Source of the DNA: an uncultured Parolsenella sp.
GTDB taxonomy: Bacteria > Actinomycetota > Coriobacteriia > Coriobacteriales > Atopobiaceae
DNA: 22,143 bases
Direction: 5' to 3'
NCBI GenBank assembly: GCA_934668375.1
Contig: CAKUNF010000019.1
Span: 1 to 22,143, forward strand
Made by a program: the position numbers and the translations under genes
Shown here: one piece after another, positions 13,876 through 21,023 of the stretch
How positions within the stretch are numbered: the stretch's first letter is position 1
Layout: each line of letters begins with the position of its first letter
Notes under the pieces: model-generated
What the model was told of the DNA's origin: nothing
What the model saw: the letters and a program-made list of their open reading frames with translations, nothing else
Database searches by the model: none

Positions 13876-14977
13876 CGAAACCACGGAACACCGGCTCGCC
13901 CGTGTAGGTCTTGGCAACCTCGACGCCGTCGAGCACACGGCAGGCGCCGGCCGCCATGGCCTCGAGCTCGAACTCGCCGGGGTAGGCCGAGACGGGCGCG
14001 ATCCAGCCGCAGCGCGCCACGATGCGCGTGACGAGGTCCTTGGAGTGGACCATGCCGCCGCCGAGCAGGATGCCGTCGATGTGGCCGCCGAGGGCGCAGG
14101 CCATGGCACCGATGCACTTGCAGATCTGGTAGCACATGGCGTTCCAGGCGCGCTTGGCAGCGGCGTCACCATTCGCCGCACGCGTCGTGACCTCGATGGC
14201 GTCGGACGTGCCGAGCAGGTCCACGAAGCCGCCCTTCTTCACGCAGAGCATGCGCGCCTCTTCCGTGGTGTGGCCGGCATCGAGGTAGTCGAGCAGCTCG
14301 GTAACGGGCACGGCGCCGCAACGCGTGGGGGCCATGGGCCCCTCGCCCTCGACGATGTCGAAGCCGTCGATCATCTTGCCATGGTCGTGGGCCGAGATGG
14401 AGATGCCACCGCCGATGTGGCAGACCACGAACCTGCAGTCCTCATAGGCGCGGCCCATGGACGCGGCATGGCGGATGGCTGTCTCCTTGATGTTGAGGGC
14501 GTGTAGGTGCGAGCGGCGGTAGACGCCCTTGATGCCGGTCATGCGAGCCTCGTCGCAGAACTCGTCGGTGTCCGGCGGGCTCACGACGAACGCCGGCTTG
14601 CCGTAGGTCTGGGCGAACTCGTAGGCGAGCTGCGGGCCGAGCTGGGCGGGGTGCTTCACCCCGTTGGCAGTCCGCTCGGCATCGCGGTACATCTTCTCGT
14701 TGATCTCGTACGTGCCGCCCTCGAGCGAGATGAGGCCGCCGCCGCGACCCACGAACGCGTCGATCGCCGCGAGGTCTACGCCATGCTTGTCGAGCAGCTC
14801 GACGATCGTGTCGCGGCGGTAGGGCATCTGGGCAGAGACGCTCTCGAACTCGGCGAGCTTGGCCGCGTCGTGGCTGACCGTCTCGCAGAAGATGACGTCG
14901 GGGCCGTCGAAGACGCCCACCTTCGTGGACGTGGAGCCGGGGTTGATGGTGAGGATGCGGTGCTTGGCACTGGTCAC
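13868..14977 (-). CDS. buk: butyrate kinase-type carboxylate kinase
   Basis: This 369-residue enzyme of the acetate/butyrate kinase family makes ATP from an acyl-phosphate. The length and NPGSTSTKVGVFDG opening (Asn12, Lys19) match butyrate kinase rather than acetate kinase, which is about 400 residues. Other landmarks are GRGGG near 97, HIGGGISISAHDHGK near 205, and LLGGGMVHSKD. The start is GTG at 14977 with AGGGAGG upstream, 12 bases after the acyltransferase stop. Together with that gene it forms an acyl-CoA to acyl-phosphate to acid plus ATP route. Branched or short acyl groups (butyrate, isobutyrate, propionate) are all possible; the actual acid is unknown. Confidence 0.88.
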   Translation of the reverse strand: MTSAKHRILTINPGSTSTKVGVFDGPDVIFCETVSHDAAKLAEFESVSAQMPYRRDTIVELLDKHGVDLAAIDAFVGRGGGLISLEGGTYEINEKMYRDAERTANGVKHPAQLGPQLAYEFAQTYGKPAFVVSPPDTDEFCDEARMTGIKGVYRRSHLHALNIKETAIRHAASMGRAYEDCRFVVCHIGGGISISAHDHGKMIDGFDIVEGEGPMAPTRCGAVPVTELLDYLDAGHTTEEARMLCVKKGGFVDLLGTSDAIEVTTRAANGDAAAKRAWNAMCYQICKCIGAMACALGGHIDGILLGGGMVHSKDLVTRIVARCGWIAPVSAYPGEFELEAMAAGACRVLDGVEVAKTYTGEPVFRGFDD

Positions 14978-14989
14978 TTGTGTACCTCC

Positions 14990-15985
14990 CTAGTTGGCGC
15001 GAATGATGAGCATGGCGACGTTGCCGAGCATCTCCTCGACAGGCGCCGAGCGCGAGAAGTCGCACACGGGCTGGGCAAACCCCTGCAGCACGGGGCCGTA
15101 GGCGTTCGCGTGGCCGAAGATCTGGACGAGCTTCACGCCGATGTTTCCGGCATGGAGGTTGGGGAAGATGAGCACGTTGGCCCGGCCTGCCACTGGCGAG
15201 TCACCCTTGACCTTGTGGGCCGCGGCGGCCGGTATGATGGCGGCGTCGAGCTGCAGCTCGCCGTCACACAGGATGTCGGGACGCAGCTCGTGGACGCGCT
15301 GGACGGCGGCGCGGACCACGTCGATCGTCTCGTGCTCGGCCGAGCCCTTCGTGGAGAAGGCGAGCAGCGCCACGCGCGGCTCCCAGCCCGTGAGCGCCGA
15401 GACGGTGTCGGCAGATGAGATGGCGATGCCCGCGAGGTCCTCGGCGTCGGGCTGGGCGGTGATGGCGCAGTCCGCCAGCGCAAGCATGGAGCCCTGCGGG
15501 CCCTCGAAGCTGGGGATGTCCGCAATGCCCAGGCTCGAGGGAGAGGCCACGCCGTCGGCCAGACCGATGAAGCTCATGGCCGAGAAGACGACGTCTCCGG
15601 TGGAGTACTCCTTGCCGGCGGCGCAGCAGTCTGCCAGGCCGCACTTGACGAGGAACATGCCGCAGTTCACGGGGTCCTTGCACTTGCGCGCCACGGCCTT
15701 GTGGGAGTAGTCGGAAAAGCCGAGCTCCTCGTACTTGCTCGCGAGCGACTCGCGCTCGTCGGCGCTCGTGTTGTCAAAGTACTCGAAGCCCTCGGCGCTG
15801 ATGCCGTTGTCCTCGCACAGCGCCTCGACGGCCTCGCGAGACCCGACCATCACGGGCGTGCCCATTCCGAGCGCCACGACCTGCTCGGCCGTGCGGAGGA
15901 TGTCTACGCTTGCAGACTCGGGGAAGGCCACGCGCTTGGGCGCCTGCTTGGCGCGATCGACCATGCCCTGGAGAAAATCGTTCAT
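14990..15985 (-). CDS. phosphate acyltransferase (phosphate acetyl/butyryltransferase family)
   Basis: This 331-residue enzyme swaps CoA for phosphate on an acyl group. The length, the RVAFPESASVDILRTAEQV opening and the end AYGPVLQGFAQPVCDFSRS (compare the PTA consensus GPxLQGLxxPVxDLSRG) place it in the Pta/Ptb family, closer to Pta. AAGGGG upstream supports the ATG at 15985. Its partner is a Buk-type rather than AckA-type kinase, which is unusual for a Pta-like protein and may indicate an acyl chain other than acetyl. It lies 99 bases after the ACP gene and 12 before the kinase. In principle it could also accept an acyl group from the ACP, as PlsX does, but nothing in the sequence shows that. 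Confidence 0.88.
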   Translation of the reverse strand: MNDFLQGMVDRAKQAPKRVAFPESASVDILRTAEQVVALGMGTPVMVGSREAVEALCEDNGISAEGFEYFDNTSADERESLASKYEELGFSDYSHKAVARKCKDPVNCGMFLVKCGLADCCAAGKEYSTGDVVFSAMSFIGLADGVASPSSLGIADIPSFEGPQGSMLALADCAITAQPDAEDLAGIAISSADTVSALTGWEPRVALLAFSTKGSAEHETIDVVRAAVQRVHELRPDILCDGELQLDAAIIPAAAAHKVKGDSPVAGRANVLIFPNLHAGNIGVKLVQIFGHANAYGPVLQGFAQPVCDFSRSAPVEEMLGNVAMLIIRAN

Positions 15986-16018
15986 GATGTCACCCCTTGG
16001 GGACGAATGCGTATAGAT

Positions 16019-16058
16019 AGGGCCCCAGACCTACGCAAAGGCGGACGTCAGGGGCCCT
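16019..16058 (-). other. intercistronic inverted repeat between the ACP and phosphate acyltransferase genes
   Basis: AGGGCCCC (16019-16026) pairs with GGGGCCCT (16051-16058). It lies in the 99-base gap after the ACP stop codon. The minus strand after the stem reads TATCTATACG, which is AT-rich but not a clean U-tract, so it may be an attenuator or mRNA-processing stem. Confidence 0.4.
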
Positions 16059-16084
16059 TTCCGGGGAGCATGTGAGACGGCTCG

Positions 16085-16327
16085 CTACTCCTCCTCGAGC
16101 AGCTCCGTCACGAACTCGGCAGCCTCGCCAACGGTCTTGTTGCGCTTGAACTGCATGTAGGGGACCTCGATGTCGAACTCGTCCTCGAGGAAGGTCGTCA
16201 TCTGGGAGATCTGCACGGACTTGGTGTTGTGCTCCTCGAACGTGGTCTCGGGGGTGATGTCAGCGGCATCGACGCCCCAGACGTAGGCGCAGCGCTCGCA
16301 GAGCTTGTCGAATACGTCCTGGTTCAT
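16085..16327 (-). CDS. acyl-carrier-protein variant
   Basis: This acidic 80-residue protein has the ACP four-helix pattern: a helix, EEHNTKSVQISQM, LEDEFDIEVP, then a final helix (TVGEAAEFVTELLEEE). The usual DSL pantetheine site reads K-S-V, but Ser37 is kept, so it can probably be modified by AcpS. AAAGGAAA upstream supports the ATG at 16327. It lies between the CocE-type hydrolase and the phosphate acyltransferase, with no fatty-acid or polyketide synthase genes. That suggests a carrier dedicated to one acyl group in this pathway. It could instead be a D-alanyl or malonate-type carrier, but no matching ligase or decarboxylase is present. Confidence 0.85.
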   Translation of the reverse strand: MNQDVFDKLCERCAYVWGVDAADITPETTFEEHNTKSVQISQMTTFLEDEFDIEVPYMQFKRNKTVGEAAEFVTELLEEE

Positions 16328-16401
16328 GGCATTTCCTTTCTGCTTGGCACCCGCACGAGGCGGGCCCGCCTGCCGCCCTTCGCGACGGGCGTGGGGAAGA
16401 A

Positions 16402-16449
16402 GGCGCCGGGCCCTTCATCGGAGAGGTGAGGGGCACAGGGCCCGGCGCC
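16402..16449 (-). terminator. intercistronic hairpin between the hydrolase and ACP genes
   Basis: GGCGCCGGGCCC (16402-16413) pairs perfectly with GGGCCCGGCGCC (16438-16449). On the minus strand the stem is followed by TTCTTCC. It lies 20 bases past the hydrolase stop. It may be a partial terminator that sets the hydrolase-to-downstream mRNA ratio. Confidence 0.5.
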
Positions 16450-16469
16450 AGAGGGGAGATCGGGAAAAA

Positions 16470-18209
16470 TTAGCGGATGATGATGTCGCCATCCTGGAAG
16501 CGCGGCGGGATGACCGGGATCTGGAGGAACGACTCGTGCTCGCCGCCGGTGTAGATGAGCGTGCGGCCGTGGTTGTCCGTGTCCCACATGAGCGGCTCGA
16601 ACCAGCCCTCGCGGATGTAGCGACCGGCAACCTGGACGCGGATCTGCTGGCCCTTGTGCCAGAAGCGGCTCGTGGGCCAGATCTCGATGTCAACGGGAAC
16701 GATCTGACCGGGCTCGACCTTCTCGGAGCACGTGTGGGCCTGGATGGGCTGGAAGTCCGTGGAGAGCTTCTCGTCGAGCTTGCGGCGGGAGACACGCATC
16801 TTGCCCCAGGCGCCCGGGTGCTCCTCGCCAAAGAGCGTGATGGGGAGGAACTCGCCGGTGGTGGAGAGCTTCTGGACGTTCACGAACAGGTCGGCGTCGT
16901 CGTAGTCCTCGGCGGCAACCCACAGACGCAGCTTCATGTAGCCAGTGAGCTCGGTGTCCTCCGGGAAGCGGTAGTCGAACGTGACCTCCTCGGTCTCGGA
17001 GTCATAGCCCACCATGGCCTCGTTGGCCACGGGCTCGGCCTTCATCGACATGTCAGAGGCGTCCAGGTAGAGCTTCTCGTACTTGGTGCGCTTGAGCGGG
17101 AAGCTCGTCTCGGGACGGTCCTCCTGGTAGTTGAGGTCGGCGACGTCCTGAACCTCGATGCGCACCGTGGGCGTGAGCTCCCAGCCGTTGTTCTCCTCCT
17201 TGAGGTAGCGGGCAAAGAAGCGCTCGAGCTCCTGGAGGTTCTTGTTGTTGTAGGCATCGGGCCACTCGAAGTCGCGGTGGCAGCGCAGCCACTTCTTGCG
17301 GCTCTTGATCTTGCGGAAGGCCTGAATGGAGCCGCGAAGGTGGAAGTGGTTCCAGCACGCCGTGGCGTAGACCGGAATCGTGATGTTCTTCCAGATGGGG
17401 TCCTTGTCCTTCCAGTAGTCGCAGTCGATGAACGGGTAGCGCTCGGCGTTGGCCGCGGTGTCATCGATGTAGTTGGGGCCCACGGCCTCGCGAACGACCA
17501 TGCCCACGAACGTGTGCGCGGGGATGCCGCCCTCGTAGAGGCTCTCGCGGTACATGTCCGAGGTGCCCTCCCACGGGGCGATGCAGGAGAGGTGGGGCGG
17601 CTGCTGGGAGGCGATGCGCCACTGCGTCATGGCAACGCAGGAGTTGCCGGACAGGCCAACGTGGCCGTTGCACCAGGCCTGGGCGGCGGCCCACTCGATG
17701 AAGTCGTAGCCGTCCTTGCCCTCCTGCGTGCCGAACTGCACGAAGTCACCGCCGGAGTGACCCACGCCACGCGGGTCCACGTTTGCCACGGCATAGCCGT
17801 GACGGCACCAGTAGCCGGGGTCGGGGCTCTCGAACTTGGACATGTTCGAGACGGTCTGGGGCGGGACGCCCATGATCTGCCACTCGGACTGTCCGTCGAA
17901 CGGACGCTTGCCATAGAAGGACCACGAGACGATGAGCGGCACGACCGGCTCGTTGGCCGGGCGGTAGATGTCGACGTAGATGGTGACGCCGTCGCGCATC
18001 TTCACGGGCTGGTCCTGCATGCAGATGATGCCGGGGGCGCACTCGTAGGTGCTCGTGTTGAGCGGCGACTGGAACTTGTAGTCCTCGCGCTCCTCGGGCG
18101 TCATGGCGTCGAGCTCGTCCTGCGTGGCGGGGTTGAGCATCTGGCGCATCGTGATCTCTGTGGGGTTGCCGTTGCAGATGACGGTCTTGGTAACGGTCTC
18201 GCGTGACAT
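16470..18209 (-). CDS. CocE/NonD-family (X-Pro dipeptidyl-peptidase-like) hydrolase
   Basis: This 579-residue alpha/beta hydrolase has a CocE/S15 catalytic domain (about 65-330) and a C-terminal jelly-roll domain (about 345-579). Its first 60 residues form an extra N-terminal segment. There is no signal peptide, so it acts in the cytoplasm. The nucleophile should be Ser190 in GLSGNSC, in a context (GNS, then TQW) resembling CocE. At the usual acid position (GWxD) it has Asn287 in CWNHFHLRG. His311 and the EWPD block (315-318) fit a divergent subfamily. AGGAGG precedes the ATG at 18209. Relatives cleave esters or amides, such as cocaine esterase or X-Pro peptides. In this cluster it probably cleaves the imported compound first; the compound is unknown. 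Confidence 0.9.
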   Translation of the reverse strand: MSRETVTKTVICNGNPTEITMRQMLNPATQDELDAMTPEEREDYKFQSPLNTSTYECAPGIICMQDQPVKMRDGVTIYVDIYRPANEPVVPLIVSWSFYGKRPFDGQSEWQIMGVPPQTVSNMSKFESPDPGYWCRHGYAVANVDPRGVGHSGGDFVQFGTQEGKDGYDFIEWAAAQAWCNGHVGLSGNSCVAMTQWRIASQQPPHLSCIAPWEGTSDMYRESLYEGGIPAHTFVGMVVREAVGPNYIDDTAANAERYPFIDCDYWKDKDPIWKNITIPVYATACWNHFHLRGSIQAFRKIKSRKKWLRCHRDFEWPDAYNNKNLQELERFFARYLKEENNGWELTPTVRIEVQDVADLNYQEDRPETSFPLKRTKYEKLYLDASDMSMKAEPVANEAMVGYDSETEEVTFDYRFPEDTELTGYMKLRLWVAAEDYDDADLFVNVQKLSTTGEFLPITLFGEEHPGAWGKMRVSRRKLDEKLSTDFQPIQAHTCSEKVEPGQIVPVDIEIWPTSRFWHKGQQIRVQVAGRYIREGWFEPLMWDTDNHGRTLIYTGGEHESFLQIPVIPPRFQDGDIIIR

Positions 18210-18230
18210 GTGAATCCTCCTAGACGTTTG

Positions 18231-18255
18231 GGGCGGGTGCGGCGGGCACCCGCCC
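18231..18255 (-). other. intercistronic hairpin between an MFS gene and the hydrolase
   Basis: GGGCGGGTGC (18231-18240) pairs perfectly with GCACCCGCCC (18246-18255) across a five-base loop. It lies between the MFS stop and the hydrolase ribosome site. No T-run follows, so an mRNA-stability or processing stem is likelier than a terminator. Confidence 0.5.
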
Positions 18256-18263
18256 GCGGTTTG

Positions 18264-19439
18264 CTATTCCTGGGACTCAGCGGCAGGCTGGGTGATGTCG
18301 TGCTTGCTGAAGTAGATGAAGCCGGCGACGCACAGGGCGCCGATGAAGGCGACACCGATCCAGATCATCGCGGTCATGGAGCCGCCCACGAGGCCACCGA
18401 GGAACGAGGTGGTGAAGGGCGAGAGCGACTGGCCGAGCGAGCAGCAGGCGTTGCAGAGGGCCATGTTGAAGGCCATGCCCATGGCGCTCGAGAAGTTCGA
18501 GGCGCCCATGCCGCCGAACGGGGTGAACGTCTGGTAGCCCAGGCCGATGAGGAAGCCGCCGGCGCACAGCATCGGGACGTTGGGGGCGATGGCGTACAGC
18601 ACGAGGCCCACGAGCGTGAAGGCAAACGTGACGGTGGGCGACTGCTTCTTGAAGATCTTGATGAGCGGGGCCACGATCACGCCGGCGAGCAGGCCGGAGA
18701 GGGTGTAGGCGGAGGAGGCCATGCCAGCCTCGGCCGTGCCGCCCAGGCCGCGCTCGGCGACGATGAGGGCCTCGTTGGAGTTGAAGAGCTGGGCGAACGT
18801 GTAGAGCACGAAGCCAAAGACGCACAGGAAGATGACTTCCTTGGGAACCACGACATGCTGACCCTTCTCGGCCTTGGGCTCGAGCTTGCCCTTGGGCAGG
18901 AAGATGAGCTCGAGGACGAAGAAGATCGCGACGATGAAATAGGCGTAGAAGGCGTGCGTCCAGTCCTGGGCGCCGAGGGCGGCCGCGGCGCTCGTGTAGA
19001 TGAAGCCGCCGAGGCAGACGAACGTGGAGAGCAGGCCGAGCACGGTGCCGCGGGCCTCACCCTCGAAGTAATCGGGGATGAGCGTGGTCATGGCGTTCTG
19101 CAGGCCGCCGAGGGACACGCCCACGAGGCATGCCGAGACGAGCAGCTGCGAGAAGTCGGAGTGCAAAAAGACCGGCATGGAGCCGCCGACGACGTAGAGC
19201 GCGGTGAAGAACAGCGCGCTGTACTTCTTGTAGACGCGCGAGGCGAGCTTGGAGACGATGATGCCCGTGGGGATGGCGATGAGCGAGGGCAGGGTGACGA
19301 TCTGCTGGATCATCGTGATGGGGGTGTCGGGGAACGCCTGGGCGATGCTGGCCAGGACCGACACGGGGACGATGAGCGCCATGAGGGACAGCGCGCAGCT
19401 GTAGATGCCGACGAGCACCTTGAGCTTGTCCTTGGTCAT
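18264..19439 (-). CDS. MFS transporter
   Basis: This 391-residue protein is hydrophobic throughout, with about 12 transmembrane segments. A charged cytoplasmic loop near residues 190-210 (LPKGKLEPKAEKGQHV) separates two six-helix halves. The fold and length fit the major facilitator superfamily. I do not recognise a substrate-defining motif. AAGGAGGA upstream supports the ATG at 19439. It is the second gene of the cluster, 47 bases after another MFS gene and 54 before the hydrolase, so it probably imports the hydrolase substrate. Possible alternatives are export of a by-product or heterodimer-like action with its neighbour. Confidence 0.87.
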   Translation of the reverse strand: MTKDKLKVLVGIYSCALSLMALIVPVSVLASIAQAFPDTPITMIQQIVTLPSLIAIPTGIIVSKLASRVYKKYSALFFTALYVVGGSMPVFLHSDFSQLLVSACLVGVSLGGLQNAMTTLIPDYFEGEARGTVLGLLSTFVCLGGFIYTSAAAALGAQDWTHAFYAYFIVAIFFVLELIFLPKGKLEPKAEKGQHVVVPKEVIFLCVFGFVLYTFAQLFNSNEALIVAERGLGGTAEAGMASSAYTLSGLLAGVIVAPLIKIFKKQSPTVTFAFTLVGLVLYAIAPNVPMLCAGGFLIGLGYQTFTPFGGMGASNFSSAMGMAFNMALCNACCSLGQSLSPFTTSFLGGLVGGSMTAMIWIGVAFIGALCVAGFIYFSKHDITQPAAESQE

Positions 19440-19486
19440 GATTCCTCCTTCTTGGTTGGACTTACGATTTGGAGAGCTGGGGAGTG

Positions 19487-20758
19487 CTAGTCGTTTGCCT
19501 TGGCCTCACCCTCCCCGAGCATTCCGTTCCTTGTGAGTGCGAGAAACGCGACGAGTCCCGCCGCCATGAGCGCGGCACCCGCTATGTAGGAGACGACGTA
19601 GGAGCCCGTGGCTCCGGAGATGAGGGCGAAGAAGCTGGGGCCGATGGCGCCAACGAGCTGGATGATCGGCAGCATCAGGCCAAAGGAGCTCGCGAAGCCC
19701 TCGCGGCCGAAGTACTCGGCGCAGATGTTCACGGGCCAGTTGTCGGCGCCGCCCACGACCACGCCGATGAGCGCGAGGCTTGCGAACACGCAGACGGAGT
19801 TGCCCGAGAGGTTGAGCGCGATGGCAACGATGCCCAGGACGAACGAGAGGATGGCGCCCACGCGGGAGCCGAACTTGTCACCGATGACGCCGCAGATGAA
19901 CGAGCCGGCGCAGGCGAACAACGCGGAGGCGAGCATGGCGGCGAGGGCCTCGTCCATCGTGTAGCCAAGCTCGATGAGGCGCGGCGCAAGCTGAACCATG
20001 AGGCCGCCGGAGAAGATGAGCTGGATGCCCAGGACGAGCGAGAGCAGGATGAAGCGCGGGTTGCGCAGCAGCTGACTCGCGAGGTTCTTGTCACTGCCAT
20101 CCTCGCCGGCCACGACGCGCTCGACCTTGTGGGGCTCGCAGCGCTCAAGGGTGTCGGGGACAAGGCCGCGCTCCTCGGGAGTGTCGGAGACGCCGAAGGC
20201 AAGCAGCGCCAGGGCGATGGCCGCGATGACCATGAACGGCACGAAGGCACCGTCAACGCCGAGCGCGTTGAAGCCGATGTTGTAGACGATGGAGGCAAAG
20301 CCGGCGCCCAGCGGGATGCCCATGGAGACGAAGCCCTGGACGGTGCCCTTCTTGGTGGGGAACCAGTTTGCGAGCAGCACCGGCACGGTGTTATAGCCAA
20401 GTGCCGAGGAGGCGGCGTTTGCCACGACCATGGAGACCGAGAACAGCGCGAACTCCTTGGAGATGCCCATGAGGGCGAGGCCGGCGACGTAGAGCACGCC
20501 CCACAGGACGCACAGCTTCTTGGCCGACGCCTTGGAGCAGGCGCGGCCCGCGATGAAGCCGGCCACGACGTTGCCCACGCTTGCGACCGAGATCATGGAC
20601 GTGATGAGGACGCCGTCCCAGCCGCGCGCCTGCTCGAGCAGCACCGCCGCGATGTTCATGGAGCTCGCGACCGTGGAGGTGATGAAGTAGCACAGGACGC
20701 TGAAGACCAGGAGGGGCCAGGCGCGCAAATAGTGGCTTCTGGCAGTTTGGTTGGCCAT
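19487..20758 (-). CDS. MFS transporter (first gene of the cluster)
   Basis: This 423-residue protein has about 12 transmembrane helices and a charged mid-loop (near 205-240, TPEERGLVPDT, then VERVVAGEDGSDK). The VLLANWFPTKKGTVQGFVS segment matches the family's conserved helix 4-5 region. It is the first minus-strand gene beside the divergent TetR gene, so it is probably under that regulator's control. The ribosome site is modest (GAGAAAGAAG) but well placed for the ATG at 20758. The open frame continues upstream, but those residues look non-coding. The substrate is unknown; it may be the same as or related to that of the second MFS, since transporters, hydrolase and kinase share one transcript direction. 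Confidence 0.87.
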   Translation of the reverse strand: MANQTARSHYLRAWPLLVFSVLCYFITSTVASSMNIAAVLLEQARGWDGVLITSMISVASVGNVVAGFIAGRACSKASAKKLCVLWGVLYVAGLALMGISKEFALFSVSMVVANAASSALGYNTVPVLLANWFPTKKGTVQGFVSMGIPLGAGFASIVYNIGFNALGVDGAFVPFMVIAAIALALLAFGVSDTPEERGLVPDTLERCEPHKVERVVAGEDGSDKNLASQLLRNPRFILLSLVLGIQLIFSGGLMVQLAPRLIELGYTMDEALAAMLASALFACAGSFICGVIGDKFGSRVGAILSFVLGIVAIALNLSGNSVCVFASLALIGVVVGGADNWPVNICAEYFGREGFASSFGLMLPIIQLVGAIGPSFFALISGATGSYVVSYIAGAALMAAGLVAFLALTRNGMLGEGEAKAND

Positions 20759-20849
20759 GATCGCTTCTTTCTCGTGAGGCCCGAATGGGTGCCTTGCGAG
20801 AAAAATGCTATGGGGCGGGCCGGGGTTGGTCCGATACAGGCAGGGGCGT

Positions 20850-20931
20850 CCGTGTTCGATTCGTACACGGCGGACAGGGGGCGTCCGAATTGACCGTTCA
20901 TCTATTGGGTGTTCGATTTTGCTGGTAGATG
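20850..20931. promoter_or_regulatory. operator-like repeats between the MFS and TetR genes
   Basis: The 265-base divergent gap holds a dyad, CCGTGT (20850-20855) with ACACGG (20865-20870). The 10-base direct repeat GTGTTCGATT occurs at 20852-20861 and 20909-20918. A wide dyad pairs CATCTA (20899-20904) with TAGATG (20926-20931). Such sites beside a TetR gene are typical of its operators. Which one is bound is unknown. Confidence 0.4.
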
Positions 20932-20941
20932 CCTGTAGAAT
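20912..20941 (+). promoter_or_regulatory. putative tetR promoter
   Basis: TAGAAT (20936-20941) is a good -10 box. TTCGAT (20912-20917), 18 bases upstream, is a poor -35 that overlaps the second GTGTTCGATT repeat, so a bound regulator could block it. Confidence 0.35.
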
Positions 20942-20970
20942 TGAGTTAACAGTGTCGTAATCAAAGGATT

Positions 20971-21007
20971 GGGCTCTGCCGCTCGCAACGGGTGAGCGGC
21001 AGAGCCC
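20971..21007 (+). other. perfect 14-bp hairpin in the tetR leader
   Basis: GGGCTCTGCCGCTC (20971-20984) pairs perfectly with GAGCGGCAGAGCCC (20994-21007) across a nine-base loop. The 3' arm ends directly before AGGTAGGG, the likely ribosome site of the TetR gene. It could stabilise the mRNA end or limit ribosome access. Confidence 0.6.
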
Positions 21008-21023
21008 AGGTAGGGTGACAGCA

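Noticed and set aside
13876..14181. Upstream extension of the OFA-type MFS frame
   Set aside because: It overlaps the kinase gene in another frame and is Ser/Arg/Pro-rich; the MFS protein starts well at 13875.
16305..18206. 633-residue plus-strand frame opposite the CocE-type hydrolase
   Set aside because: It has no domain or ribosome site and has the typical shadow composition; the minus-strand hydrolase is well supported.
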